Positions 27,569 to 35,753 of a stretch of 52,549 nucleotides of DNA are shown piece by piece (positions within the stretch are counted from its first letter, which is position 1; every line of letters starts with the position of its first letter). The notes beneath the pieces were generated by a model. That model was not told the origin of the DNA. It saw only the letters and a list, made by a program, of their open reading frames with translations, and ran no database searches. The DNA is from Acidobacteriota bacterium (lineage in GTDB: Bacteria; Acidobacteriota; Blastocatellia; Pyrinomonadales; Pyrinomonadaceae), in the NCBI GenBank assembly GCA_020200235.1, contig JAIVJC010000132.1, positions 1 to 52,549 of the forward strand. The letters are read 5' to 3'. Both the position numbers and the translations under genes were made by a program.

Positions 27569-29455
27569 ATGCGAACACGCCGCCGCACGCCGCTCGCGCT
27601 CGCCGCGCTGCTGCTCCTAACGCTCTGCCCCGCGCAGGCGCGACCCCGGCCGCGGCAGGGCGGCGCGACGCCCGCGCGCGCCCAAACGCCCGCCCCGCAA
27701 ATCTCTTACACCGTCTCGATGCCGGAGCCGCACACGCACCTGCTTCAAGTGCAGATGAGCGTGACCGGCGTCAGCGGCGCGGCGCTCCCGCCGCAGCTCG
27801 ATCTCGTGATGCCGGTCTGGACGCCGGGCTCCTACCTCGTCCGGGAGTTCGAGCGCCACGTGCAGGACTTCAGGGCGGTGACCGACGTCGACCACCGGCG
27901 CGCGTGGCGCAAGGTCAACAAGAACACCTGGCGCGTCGAGACCAGCGGCGCGCGCACCCTGCGCGTCGGCTACGCCGTCTACGCGAACGAGTTCTCGGTG
28001 CGCACGAACGAGCTGAACGACCGCCACGCCTTCTGGAACAACGCCCCGACGCTGATGTACCCGGACGGCTTCCTGGGCGCGCCCTCGACCGTGCGCGTCG
28101 AGCCGCACGGGGACTGGAAGATCGCGACCGGGCTGCCGGCGGTCTCGGGCGAGCGCGACACCTTCCGCGCCGAAAACTACGACGTGCTCTACGACTCGCC
28201 GTTCCTCGTCTCCGACTTCAAAGTCCTGCCCTTCGAGGTGCGCGGCGTTCCCCACCGCGTCGTCATCGACGGCGAGGGCAACTACGACGCGGAGCGCCTG
28301 CGCCGCGACGTGCAGAAGATCGTCGAGGCGGCGGTCGGCGTCGTCGGCGAGATCCCCTACCGCGACTACACTTTCCTGCTCATGCTCCACCCGACCGCGG
28401 GCGGCGGTCTCGAACACCTGAACTCGACGGCGCTTATCTTCCGCCGCTTCAACTTCCGCCCCGACACGGAGTACCGCAACCTCCTCACGCTCGTCGCGCA
28501 TGAGTTCTTCCACGCCTGGAACGTCAAGCGCATCCGGCCCGACGCTCTGGGCCCCTTCGACTACACGGGCGAGAACTACACGCGCCTGCTCTGGGTCGCC
28601 GAAGGCGTGACGAGTTACTACGAGAACCTGATCGCGCGCCGCGCCGGGTTGATGACCGAGAAGGAGTACCTCGACGATCTCGCGCGCTCCGTCCGCGCGT
28701 TGCAGAACACGCCGGGTCGTCTGGAGGTGAGCCTCGAAGAGTCGAGCTTCGACGCGTGGATCAAGTATTACCGCGCCGACGAGAACTCGATCAATTCCAC
28801 CGTCTCCTACTACGACAAGGGTGCGATCGTCGGCTTACTGCTCGACCTGGAGATCCGCCGCCGCTCGGCGGGCGCGAAGTCGCTCGACGACGTGATGCGA
28901 CACCTCTACGCCGAGTTCTTCAAGAAGCAGCGCAACTACACGCCCGAGGATTTCCAGCGCGCCGCGGAGCTGATGGCGGGGGGGAGCCTCGAAGACTTCT
29001 TCGGCCGCTTCGTGCGCGGGCGCGAGGAATTAGACTACAACGCCGCGCTCGCGGGCCTCGGCTTGCAGCTCGAAGCGTTCGCGGGCGACCGCGCGCGCCC
29101 CGCCGCCGAGCGCGCCTACTTCGGCGCGACGCTCGCGCAGGCGGCTGACCGCCTCAACGTGACGAACGTCCTCTCCGGCTCGCCCGCCTACGCGCAGGGC
29201 TTGAACGCGGGCGATCAGATCGTCGCGGTGGACGGCGCGCGCGCCACGCTCGACTTCCTCAACGCGCGCCTCAACGACAAGAAACCGGGCGACGAGGTGC
29301 GCCTCGCCGTCTTCCGCACGGACGAGCTGCGCAACCTCACCGTCAAGCTCGGCGCGCGCCCCGACAACGGCTTGCGCGTCGTGCCCGTCAAGGCGCCCAC
29401 GCCCGAGCAGGCGCGCCTCTACGAGCAGTGGATGCTCGCGCCGCTGCGCAAGTAG
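27569..29455 (+). CDS. Secreted M61 family (glycyl aminopeptidase-like) metallopeptidase with PDZ domain
   Basis: The 628-residue exported protein begins with a signal peptide (LALAALLLLTLCPAQA). An N-terminal beta domain (VSMPEPHTHLLQVQM; PVWTPGSYLVREF) is typical of M61. The peptidase domain has an intact zinc site: H311-E312-x-x-H315 in AHEFFHAWNVKRIRP and E345 in WVAEGVTSYYE. The GGGLEH segment before it is also family-typical. Residues about 520-600 form a PDZ domain (VLSGSPAYAQGLNAGDQIVAVDG). M61 enzymes remove N-terminal Gly/Ala residues. It is another member of the exported peptidase set in this window. A heptamer hairpin begins 11 nt after the stop codon. Confidence 0.93.
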   Translation: MRTRRRTPLALAALLLLTLCPAQARPRPRQGGATPARAQTPAPQISYTVSMPEPHTHLLQVQMSVTGVSGAALPPQLDLVMPVWTPGSYLVREFERHVQDFRAVTDVDHRRAWRKVNKNTWRVETSGARTLRVGYAVYANEFSVRTNELNDRHAFWNNAPTLMYPDGFLGAPSTVRVEPHGDWKIATGLPAVSGERDTFRAENYDVLYDSPFLVSDFKVLPFEVRGVPHRVVIDGEGNYDAERLRRDVQKIVEAAVGVVGEIPYRDYTFLLMLHPTAGGGLEHLNSTALIFRRFNFRPDTEYRNLLTLVAHEFFHAWNVKRIRPDALGPFDYTGENYTRLLWVAEGVTSYYENLIARRAGLMTEKEYLDDLARSVRALQNTPGRLEVSLEESSFDAWIKYYRADENSINSTVSYYDKGAIVGLLLDLEIRRRSAGAKSLDDVMRHLYAEFFKKQRNYTPEDFQRAAELMAGGSLEDFFGRFVRGREELDYNAALAGLGLQLEAFAGDRARPAAERAYFGATLAQAADRLNVTNVLSGSPAYAQGLNAGDQIVAVDGARATLDFLNARLNDKKPGDEVRLAVFRTDELRNLTVKLGARPDNGLRVVPVKAPTPEQARLYEQWMLAPLRK

Positions 29456-29466
29456 GGCGGATAAAT

Positions 29467-29580
29467 CGTCAGTTGTCCGTCGTCCGTCGTCAGTTGCCCA
29501 TTGCTCCTGATTGATGAGTGACAATTTGAAGACGAAGCTGACGACGGACAACTGACAACTGACAACTGACAACTGACAGC
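29467..29580. repeat. Heptamer hairpin element, family 2 (gtcagtt / aactgac)
   Basis: The left arm has cgtcagttgtccgtcgtccg and cgtcagttgcc. The right arm has four consecutive aactgac units preceded by gacgacggac. The arms are complementary around a loop of about 50 nt. The element occupies the whole gap between the M61 and SDR genes, ending 4 nt before the SDR start codon. The same family recurs near 43.4 kb. Confidence 0.9.
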
Positions 29581-29584
29581 CTTA

Positions 29585-30328
29585 ATGAACTTCGGCGGAC
29601 AGGTCGCGCTCGTGACGGGCGGCGCTTCGGGCATCGGGCGCGCGTGCGCGCTGGAGTTCGCGCGCGGCGGAGCATCGGTCGCGTTCGTCGACATCGCGGG
29701 CGAGGACGCGATGACGGAGACCGCGCGCGCGTTGCGCGAGGCGGGCACGCGGGTCGTCAGCTTCCGCGCCGACGTGTCGGATTTCGGCAAGGCGGAGCGC
29801 ATCGTCTCCGAGACGCGCATCCGGCTCGGCGGCTTGCACCTGCTCGTCAACGCCGCGGGGATAAATGAGGACGCGCCCGTCTGGCGCATGACCGAGACGC
29901 AGTGGGAGCGCGTGATAGCTGCGAACCTGAAGGGCGCGTTCAACTACGTGCGCGCCGCCGCAGCCGTGATGCGCGAGCAGCAGTTCGGAAAGATCGTTAA
30001 CGTCTCTTCGGTCGAAGCCTTCCGCGGGCGCTTCGGCGTGAGCAACTACGCCGCGTCGAAAGCCGGTCTCCTGGGCTTCACGCGCGCGGCGGCGGCCGAC
30101 CTGGGGCGCGACCGCGTCAACGTCAACGCCGTCGCCCCCGGCTTCGTCCGCACGCCGATGTCGGAAAAACTCTCGGCGGAAGTCTTGGACGAAGCCGCGC
30201 GCTCCTCCGTCTTCGGTCGCCTCGGCGAGCCCGAAGAGGTCGCGCTCGTCGTCGCCTTCCTCTGCTCCGACGCCGCGCGCTACGTCACCGGCGAGGTGAT
30301 CAAAGTCGACGGCGGGCAGACGCTTTGA
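29585..30328 (+). CDS. Short-chain dehydrogenase/reductase (FabG-like)
   Basis: The 247-residue product is a classical SDR. The NAD(P)-binding motif is TGGASGIG at residues 12-19; an Asp after the second strand (FVDIAG) suggests NAD(H) preference. Structural NAG appears as VNAAGIN, the catalytic Ser is in VNVSSVEA, and YAASK carries the Tyr/Lys pair. The C-terminal DGGQTL ending is typical of FabG-type 3-oxoacyl reductases. Substrate is not determinable. The next gene encodes an enoyl-CoA hydratase/isomerase, so the two may act in one acyl-CoA or ring-cleavage pathway. No Shine-Dalgarno is visible; the start codon follows the end of a heptamer hairpin element by 4 nt. Confidence 0.92.
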   Translation: MNFGGQVALVTGGASGIGRACALEFARGGASVAFVDIAGEDAMTETARALREAGTRVVSFRADVSDFGKAERIVSETRIRLGGLHLLVNAAGINEDAPVWRMTETQWERVIAANLKGAFNYVRAAAAVMREQQFGKIVNVSSVEAFRGRFGVSNYAASKAGLLGFTRAAAADLGRDRVNVNAVAPGFVRTPMSEKLSAEVLDEAARSSVFGRLGEPEEVALVVAFLCSDAARYVTGEVIKVDGGQTL

Positions 30329-30334
30329 AGCAGA

Positions 30335-30418
30335 TAGCATTTAGCTGTTAGCTATTAGCTATTAGCAAATTCAATCTTCCTTGTCTGGCTAACAGCTAAC
30401 GGCTAACAGCTCACGGCT
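30335..30418. repeat. Heptamer hairpin element, family 4 (ttagcta / agctaac)
   Basis: The left arm has ttagctgttagctattagct (units of seven). The right arm has ggctaacagctaacggctaa. They are complementary over about 28 bp around a loop of about 20 nt. The element fills the gap between the SDR and hydratase genes: it starts 6 nt after one stop codon and ends 3 nt before the next start. Confidence 0.9.
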
Positions 30419-30421
30419 CTT

Positions 30422-31195
30422 ATGGACTACCAGCACATCCGTTACAGCATCGAGGATCGCGTCGCGCGGGTGAAGTTCGCGCGACCGCCGCTGAACGTCT
30501 TTAACATCGCGATGATGCGAGAGATCAATGATGCGCTCGACTCGTGCGCGAGCGAGCGGGAGGTGGTGGCGGTCGTCTTCGAGGCGGCTGCGGGCACGCG
30601 CGCCTTCAGCGCGGGCGTGGCGGTCGAGGAGCACGTCGCCGAGACCATCTACCAGATGCTCGAAGCGTTCCACCAAATCTTCCGCACGCTCGAAGCCGCG
30701 GCGAAGCCGACGCTCGCGGTCGTCGACGGCGCGGCTCTCGGCGGAGGGTGCGAGCTGGTCTGCGCGTGCGACATCGTCGTCGCGAGCGAGCGGGCGCGCT
30801 TCGGTCAGCCCGAGATCAAGCTGGGCGTCTTCCCCCCCGTCGCGGCGATCCTTCTGCCGCGCGTCATCGGCGAGAAGCGCGCGCGCGAATTAATTCTGAC
30901 GGGCGAGTTGATCGACGCGCCCGAAGCCCTGCGGCTCGGGCTCGTGAGTTACGGCGTCAACTCCGCGCAGCTGGAGCAGAAGTTACAGGAGGTCTTAAAC
31001 CGCCTGCGCGAGCTGTCCGCGCCCGCGCTCGAGGCGACGCGGCGCGCGCTCGACGCCGGGCGCGGCTGGAGCTTCGACGAGACGCTCCGGCGCGTCGAGA
31101 ACCTTTACCTGAACGAGCTGATGAAGACCGAGGACGCGCAGGAGGGCGTGCGCGCCTTCATGGAGAAGCGCGCGCCCGCCTGGCGCAACCGCTGA
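30422..31195 (+). CDS. Enoyl-CoA hydratase/isomerase family protein (dienoyl-CoA hydratase-like)
   Basis: The 257-residue crotonase-fold protein has the substrate segment FSAGVAVEEH, the oxyanion-hole motif AALGGGCELVCACD with one conserved catalytic-type Glu, and PEIKLGVFPPVAAILLPRVIG. The order FSAGVxVxxH followed by a helix leading to FHQIF resembles cyclohexa-1,5-dienecarbonyl-CoA hydratases of the benzoyl-CoA pathway more than ordinary fatty-acid hydratases. No other benzoyl-CoA genes are in view, so I give only the family name. It lies 93 nt after the SDR gene on the same strand, the gap filled by a heptamer hairpin, and likely shares a pathway with it. Confidence 0.88.
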   Translation: MDYQHIRYSIEDRVARVKFARPPLNVFNIAMMREINDALDSCASEREVVAVVFEAAAGTRAFSAGVAVEEHVAETIYQMLEAFHQIFRTLEAAAKPTLAVVDGAALGGGCELVCACDIVVASERARFGQPEIKLGVFPPVAAILLPRVIGEKRARELILTGELIDAPEALRLGLVSYGVNSAQLEQKLQEVLNRLRELSAPALEATRRALDAGRGWSFDETLRRVENLYLNELMKTEDAQEGVRAFMEKRAPAWRNR

Positions 31196-31254
31196 TCCGG
31201 CGCCCCGATGACTCAGCCGCCCCGTCATCCGCACGCGCCCTCGTCCCGCGTGGA

Positions 31255-31836
31255 TCATTTCTTCGACTTCGCCTCGTCGCGAGCCTTCTTCATCTCGTCG
31301 ATGATCCTGCCCGCGATCTTCGGCGCGGCGGCGTTGCCGTCGAACGCCGTGACCTTGCCCGTGGCGAGCAGCACGCCCGTGTCGCGCGCGGTGATCTTGT
31401 AGGTGAAGGTGTAGGTGAAGAGCGGGCGGTCGACTTCGACGATGATGTCGGCGACGTTGCGTCGGTCCCAGTTGCCGTCGAGGATCGCCATCCCCCACGC
31501 GTCGAACTCGTCGCGCTTGCGCAACTCGTTCTGTAGTTGCGCCGACTCGAAGAACGAAGTGTCCGACTCGATGAAGACGGTGCGCGCGCGGCGCAGCAGA
31601 GCCTTCGGGGTGGCATCGGCGGCGCGCGCCGACTCCGCCGCGGCGAGCTTCTCCTCCGCGATCCGGCGCAGCTCCTTCCCGCGCGTCTCGTCCGCGATCT
31701 TTTGATCGACCGTCTGCGACGGGCGCACCGTCACGGTCACGTTCTGGCTCGTGCCCTGCGCGCGTGCGCCTGCGGCGCAGCCGAGTGTTGCCGCCGCGAG
31801 CGCGAGCGCCCGCGCGGCATTCCTGTTCCTGTTCAT
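31255..31836 (-). CDS. Exported protein of unknown function
   Basis: The 193-residue protein has a signal peptide (ALALAAATLGCAAGARA, then QGTS). A soluble domain follows with VFIESDTSFFESAQLQNELRK, then FDAWGMAILDGNWDRRNVADIIVEVDRP. Paired strands FTYTFTYKI and a C-terminal helix with a Lys-rich end (KKARDEAKSKK) complete it. The start is set by aaaggag lying 8 nt before the Met at 31836; the frame is open upstream to 31971 but that part is not protein-like. I do not recognise a named family. It converges on the hydratase gene and is divergent from the zinc-motif protein at 32076. A G-C in the lipobox-like LGCA is probably coincidental, since the ARA-Q site fits better. Confidence 0.75.
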   Translation of the reverse strand: MNRNRNAARALALAAATLGCAAGARAQGTSQNVTVTVRPSQTVDQKIADETRGKELRRIAEEKLAAAESARAADATPKALLRRARTVFIESDTSFFESAQLQNELRKRDEFDAWGMAILDGNWDRRNVADIIVEVDRPLFTYTFTYKITARDTGVLLATGKVTAFDGNAAAPKIAGRIIDEMKKARDEAKSKK

Positions 31837-32075
31837 TACCCGACTCCTTTCCTGATAAACTGCCCCTGCCGTGTGATTGATCCTGCTCTGCGGCGACGCG
31901 GTGCAAAGACCGTGCCCGCCGGGCGCAGGAAATAAGACCGCGTGATCAGGCGTCTCTTGTCGCGCCGGCACAGAGTTACAAAACTTCTACGCGGGATCGC
32001 GCAACGACATCTGGAGCATTAATGTTGCGCCCGCGCGGGAGAACCCGCGTCATTCGTTGTTTGATCCGGAGACGA

Positions 32076-33116
32076 ATGCGATCAGAAAAACATCCGGTTA
32101 ACGGACGCCGCCGTGCGCGTCTCTCAATCACGACATGGTTCGCCCCCGTGTCTTGCGTCGCGGCGTGCGCGCTGTCATGCGCCGCCATCCTGGCTCAGTC
32201 AGACGCGGGGCGCGCCGCAGGCGCCGGGGAGCAGATTCCCGTCGAGCGCGCGGCGGCGGCGGTGTGCGCCGAGAGGGAGCTGGACCCGCGCGGCAGCGCG
32301 CCCATCGACATGATGCAGGATCGCGCGTCGCTCCCGGCGCGCCACCCCGAAGTGCTGGCGGGCGCGGCGCGCGCGGCGAGGCTGCTGCCCGTGGCGAAGG
32401 CGCTGGCGGCCGAGTCGCTGTCGGCGTTGATGGCGGAGGGCGCCGTCGCGCCGGCGACGCGGCGCGCGTCGCTGGCGCGCGTCGAGGCGGTGCGGCGGAT
32501 CAGGCTCGACGTCTCCTTGCGCGACAACGCCTCCATCGTCTACGACGACCCGCGCGCCATCCGCTTCGGCACGATCTTCGTCGCCTCCCTGCGCTCGGAC
32601 GAGGCGATGCTGAGCGTCATGGCGCACGAGCTGACGCACGCGGCTGACGGCGCGCGAGGGAGCCTCAAGCCGCTCTTCCGCCGCGTCGCGCGCCGCGCCG
32701 AGGCGGGCGCGGGGATGCGACAGATCAGCTCGCGGCGGGGCGAGGAGCTGACGTGCGATCTGATCGGCGTGATGGCGGCGCGGCTCTTCATCGCGCGCCA
32801 CGCGAGCGACGAGCCGGAGGCGCGGCGCGCCGCGCGCGCGGTCGAGCACAACTGCGTCGAGCGCGACGAGACGGACGCGGCGCACCTCTCCCCGCGCGAG
32901 ACGATGCGCGCTCTGCTCGCGCTCGCGCCCGTCTACGCCGCGCAGGTGACGGGCGAGTCCGACACTTACGCGGGCGGCGCGCCGCTCAACCACACCGCCC
33001 CGCGCACTGAACTTCCCGCCCCGCGCACGTCGCGAGTCGCGCCCCGGAGCCCGCGCCGCATCACCCGCGCGCGACCGACGACGAACGACAACACGACTCG
33101 CCGCCCGACCCAGTGA
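32076..33116 (+). CDS. Exported putative zinc metallopeptidase (HExxH)
   Basis: The 346-residue product has a hydrophobic export signal after a basic N-terminus (WFAPVSCVAACALSCAAILA). The notable site is AHELTHAADG, an HExxH zinc motif (H184, E185, H188) followed about 40 residues later by GEELTCDLIGV, a plausible third-ligand helix of the M48/gluzincin type. Before it, IVYDDPRAIRFGTIFVASL resembles the strand that precedes the active-site helix in such enzymes. The C-terminal 60 residues are a Pro/Arg/Thr-rich tail. Overall similarity to a named family is weak, so the peptidase call rests on the motif. The ATG at 32076 is chosen because it leaves a compact signal sequence. Confidence 0.7.
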   Translation: MRSEKHPVNGRRRARLSITTWFAPVSCVAACALSCAAILAQSDAGRAAGAGEQIPVERAAAAVCAERELDPRGSAPIDMMQDRASLPARHPEVLAGAARAARLLPVAKALAAESLSALMAEGAVAPATRRASLARVEAVRRIRLDVSLRDNASIVYDDPRAIRFGTIFVASLRSDEAMLSVMAHELTHAADGARGSLKPLFRRVARRAEAGAGMRQISSRRGEELTCDLIGVMAARLFIARHASDEPEARRAARAVEHNCVERDETDAAHLSPRETMRALLALAPVYAAQVTGESDTYAGGAPLNHTAPRTELPAPRTSRVAPRSPRRITRARPTTNDNTTRRPTQ

Positions 33117-33240
33117 CGTTCGGGACGTTCGCGACGCGAGCCGGTCGCCGCCCGCGCCCCGCCCGCTCGTTGACACCTCGCCGCGCGCGTTCCTATCATT
33201 CCGCGTTCTGAAGAAAATTTCGCACAGTCAGTTCGGGAAC

Positions 33241-34560
33241 GTGCCATTGATCGCGAAGGTCGGCGCGGGCAACTCGGCGCGCGCGGATCGGCGGGCGCGG
33301 TCGGGCGGAGTCTCGCGCGGGTTGAGTCGGGCGCGGCTGTCTTTGCTCGCCGCGCTGATCGTCGCGTGCGTCGCCGCGCCGCTCGCGGGGTGCAGGCAGG
33401 TGGGCGAGAAGATGGGCGTCGTGAGCGTGCGCCCGCGCGAGCTGCGCGACGTGCCGTCGGCGCGCCTCGCCTTCCGGCTGGAGCCGGACGTTTCGCCCGA
33501 CGTGCTGCCCGAGTCCGTCAAGAACGAGGGACCCGAAGAGACGCTCGCCGCGGTGCGCGCGCACTTCGAGTCCGAGCGCAAGGACGAGGCGCTCCTGCGC
33601 ACCGTCACGTCGCCCGACGGTCAGCGCGCGCTCGCGCTCTACGCGCCGAACGATCCGGCGTTCCCTTCCGACGAGTTCCTCATCGATCTCTACAACGCGC
33701 AGGGCGCGTTCCTCCGCAACGTGCTGCCGCAGGGTCTCTCCGGCGTCTTCCTCTCCACGGTCGACTGGTCGCCCGACGGCTCTGCGATCGTCTTCACGGG
33801 CCGCCGCACCATCAAGCCGCAGCCTTCGGTGACGCCGACGCCCGACGCCGTCGGCGCGCCCCTGCCCGTAGACCCGAACGCCCCCGCGACGCCCGTCCCG
33901 ACGGTCGCGCCCATCATCGCGCCCGTCGCCTCCTACCGCACCGAACAGATCTACCTCTGCGACCGCGACGGCTACAACCTGCGCCCGCTGACCAGCCGCG
34001 AGGGGCTCGTCTACTTCCACGCCGCGTGGTCGCCGGACGGTCGCGCGCTCGTCGCGCTCGCCTGCCGGGAGGATGAGCTGACCGCGCGCATCAACGAGAA
34101 CAAGCCGCTCGCCGGTCGCCCGCGCCTCGTCGCGCTCGACGGTCGCGAGCGACTGCTCTCCGATCAACTGATGGACGCGCAGCCCGTCTGGTCGCCCGAC
34201 GGCGCGAAGATCGCGACCGCCTCCGACACGGACGTTTCAATTTATGACGCGCAGGGCGATCAGCCGACCGCCGCGCGACTCCCACTGCGCGATCAACTCC
34301 TCGCCCCTTCAGCCGACTACGACGCGAAGCACCTACAGTCGCGCGCCGGCGCGCAGAAAGATCAGTCGCGCGCGACGAAGGGCGGGGGCGGCACGCCGCT
34401 CTCGCTCAACCCGGTCATCCGCCTCGAATGGGTCTCGCCGGAGACGCTGCTCGCGCAGACCGGCTACCTCCGCATCTTCCAGAACGAGTCGGAGCCGACG
34501 CGCCGCTACCTGCGCTGGCACGTGCTGCACCTGAGCCCGCAGGCGGTCGTGCTGCAATAG
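33241..34560 (+). CDS. Lipoprotein-like beta-propeller (PD40/TolB type) protein
   Basis: The 439-residue product starts at a GTG. It has a basic N-terminus, a hydrophobic core (LLAALIVACVAAPL) and lipobox LAGC. The mature part contains several PD40 propeller blades: TSPDGQRALALY, DWSPDGSAIVFTG, AWSPDGRALVALA, VWSPDGAKIATAS. A Pro/Thr-rich loop (about residues 198-225, TPTPDAVGAPLP and so on) is inserted between two blades. There is no enzymatic domain; PD40 propellers bind proteins or peptides. It may serve as an envelope scaffold. The DinB gene follows after 73 nt on the same strand. Confidence 0.82.
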   Translation: MPLIAKVGAGNSARADRRARSGGVSRGLSRARLSLLAALIVACVAAPLAGCRQVGEKMGVVSVRPRELRDVPSARLAFRLEPDVSPDVLPESVKNEGPEETLAAVRAHFESERKDEALLRTVTSPDGQRALALYAPNDPAFPSDEFLIDLYNAQGAFLRNVLPQGLSGVFLSTVDWSPDGSAIVFTGRRTIKPQPSVTPTPDAVGAPLPVDPNAPATPVPTVAPIIAPVASYRTEQIYLCDRDGYNLRPLTSREGLVYFHAAWSPDGRALVALACREDELTARINENKPLAGRPRLVALDGRERLLSDQLMDAQPVWSPDGAKIATASDTDVSIYDAQGDQPTAARLPLRDQLLAPSADYDAKHLQSRAGAQKDQSRATKGGGGTPLSLNPVIRLEWVSPETLLAQTGYLRIFQNESEPTRRYLRWHVLHLSPQAVVLQ

Positions 34561-34633
34561 ACTCCCCGCCGTCGGAGCCCGCGCGCGATTTCACGGGCGC
34601 GGGCGATTCATTCGCCGAAGGAGTGAAAAAGAG

Positions 34634-35167
34634 ATGACGTACAACAGCATCGAGGAAGTTTTCGCCGCGAACGAAGAGGTGCGGCGCAGGCTCGTCGAGC
34701 GCGCCGAGGGTCTGAGCGAGGAGCAGCAGGGCGCGCGCGGCGCCGACGGCGGCTGGTCTGCCGCCGACATCATCGAGCACCTCTCGCTCACCGAGCGCCG
34801 CATCACGCGCGCGCTCGAAGGGATGCTGCCGCAGGCGGCGGAAGGCGAAGGCGGCGAGGGCAAGACAAACAACTTCACGCCTTTCTCACTCGACGCCTAC
34901 ATCGAGCGCGCCAGCGGGGAGAAGTTCGAAGCCCCCGAATACATCCGCCCGCGCGGCGCGTCGCTCACAGAGTCGCTCGCGCACCTCAAGGAGTCGCGCA
35001 CCGCGCTCGCAGGCTTGCGCCCGCGCTTCGACGTCGCCGACTTCACGGCGCAGTTCCCGCACCCCGCCTTCGGACCCCTGAACCTCGCGCAGTGGCTCGC
35101 CTTCATCGGCATCCACGAGGAGCGCCACCTCCGGCAGCTAGAACGAAACATCGAAACGATGAAGTAG
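34634..35167 (+). CDS. DinB-like four-helix-bundle protein
   Basis: The 177-residue soluble protein belongs to the DinB/YfiT four-helix superfamily. Typical features are an N-terminal helix, WSAADIIEHLSLTERR with the first metal-ligand His, and the C-terminal ligand pair in LAFIGIHEERHLRQLER. Members are metal-dependent thiol transferases or of unknown activity. The start codon has a gagtgaaaaagag region upstream. The final codons (acg atg aag tag) lie inside the left arm of a heptamer hairpin element, so the last residues and the stop codon are provided by the repeat. This suggests the original 3' end was replaced. Confident on family, not on substrate. Confidence 0.88.
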   Translation: MTYNSIEEVFAANEEVRRRLVERAEGLSEEQQGARGADGGWSAADIIEHLSLTERRITRALEGMLPQAAEGEGGEGKTNNFTPFSLDAYIERASGEKFEAPEYIRPRGASLTESLAHLKESRTALAGLRPRFDVADFTAQFPHPAFGPLNLAQWLAFIGIHEERHLRQLERNIETMK

Positions 35168-35243
35168 GAACGATGAACAATGAAGTTAACATCTTTGTTT
35201 TCAGTTCATCGTTCATCGTTCCTACTTCATCGTTAACTTCAAA
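35152..35243. repeat. Heptamer hairpin element, family 1, copy 2
   Basis: The left arm aacgatgaagtaggaacgat and the right arm catcgttcctacttcatcgt form a hairpin of about 35 bp with a loop of about 20 nt. The arms nearly match the copy at 1.6 kb. The DinB stop codon falls inside the left arm. Confidence 0.9.
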
Positions 35244-35306
35244 GCGTCTCCGCTTGCGACCCCGATACGCGCGCTCTTATAATCGGGCGCACTCGGTCAG
35301 CTTCAC

Positions 35307-35687
35307 GCCCCTGTAGCTCAATGGTTAGAGCAGCAGACTCGGTTCTTTGAAAGGTCTACGTGGAAGTTCACATCTTTCATACGACCTCAAAGCAGGGTTG
35401 CGAGCGCGTCACACTCGAAGGATTGGCGCGAGCCTTAAACTTGTTTCAGGCGCGCTCGTAGAATCTGTCAAATTCGGGGAAGCCTACGCCGCGAAAGCGG
35501 GACGGTAATCCCGAGCCAAGCCACGCCTCCGGCGGCGTGGAAGGTGTAGAGACTTGACGGCAGACGCGTAACGCGAAGGGAAAGTCCAGACCACAAACTC
35601 CGGTTTGAGTAATCAACTCGGGGCGCGGCGAAAGCCGTAGCGGCAGGCATAATCTGTGGGCTGTAGGTTCAAATCCTACCGGGGGCA
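35307..35687 (+). tRNA. tRNA-Ile (anticodon CAT), split by a group I intron
   Basis: Exon 1 (35307-35339) and exon 2 (35648-35687) join into a 73-nt cloverleaf. The acceptor GCCCCTG/CGGGGGC has one T-G pair, the D-arm is GCTC/GAGC, and the anticodon stem is GCAGA/TCTGT with a terminal G-T pair. The loop CTCATAA appears only after joining, and the T-arm is GTAGG/CCTAC with loop TTCAAAT. Anticodon CAT with the GACTCATAATC context resembles bacterial tRNA-Ile2, in which C34 becomes lysidine and reads AUA. Elongator tRNA-Met shares that loop, so Ile is likely but not certain. The 3' CCA is not encoded. The gene is useless unless the intron is removed. Confidence 0.9.
35340..35647 (+). ncRNA. Group I self-splicing intron (IC3-like) in the tRNA anticodon loop
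   Basis: The intron is 308 nt, inserted after T33, and ends with G35647 (omega-G). P1: exon AGACT (35335-35339) pairs with the internal guide GGTCT (35353-35357), giving a U-G pair at the splice site. P4: TTCGGG (35473-35478) pairs with CCCGAG (35510-35515). P5 is capped by a ccgc-gaaa-gcgg hairpin. A hairpin ccacgcc/ggcgtgg (35521-35540) follows. P7: GACTT (35551-35555) pairs with AAGTC (35582-35586). The core strings ATTCGGGGAAGCC, CCCGAGCCAAGCC and GGTGTAGAGACTTGACGG match the cyanobacterial tRNA-Leu and Azoarcus tRNA-Ile introns. An extra stem cgagcgcg/cgcgctcg enlarges the P2 region. It encodes no endonuclease. Confidence 0.9.
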
Positions 35688-35753
35688 TAAACTGGGGCGA
35701 CCACGCGGTCGCCCTACTTCATTTCCGGCACCAAAGTTTTCAGAGGAATAACT

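Noticed and set aside
35575..35600. RNase P RNA-like string gaagggaaagtccagacc
   Set aside because: It falls in the group I intron P7 region; no other RNase P RNA landmark is present around it.
35446..35688. Minus-strand frame across the intron starting MPPVGFEPTAH
   Set aside because: It is the reverse of the tRNA exon and intron core. MPPVGFEPT-type starts are a familiar false product of tRNA genes.
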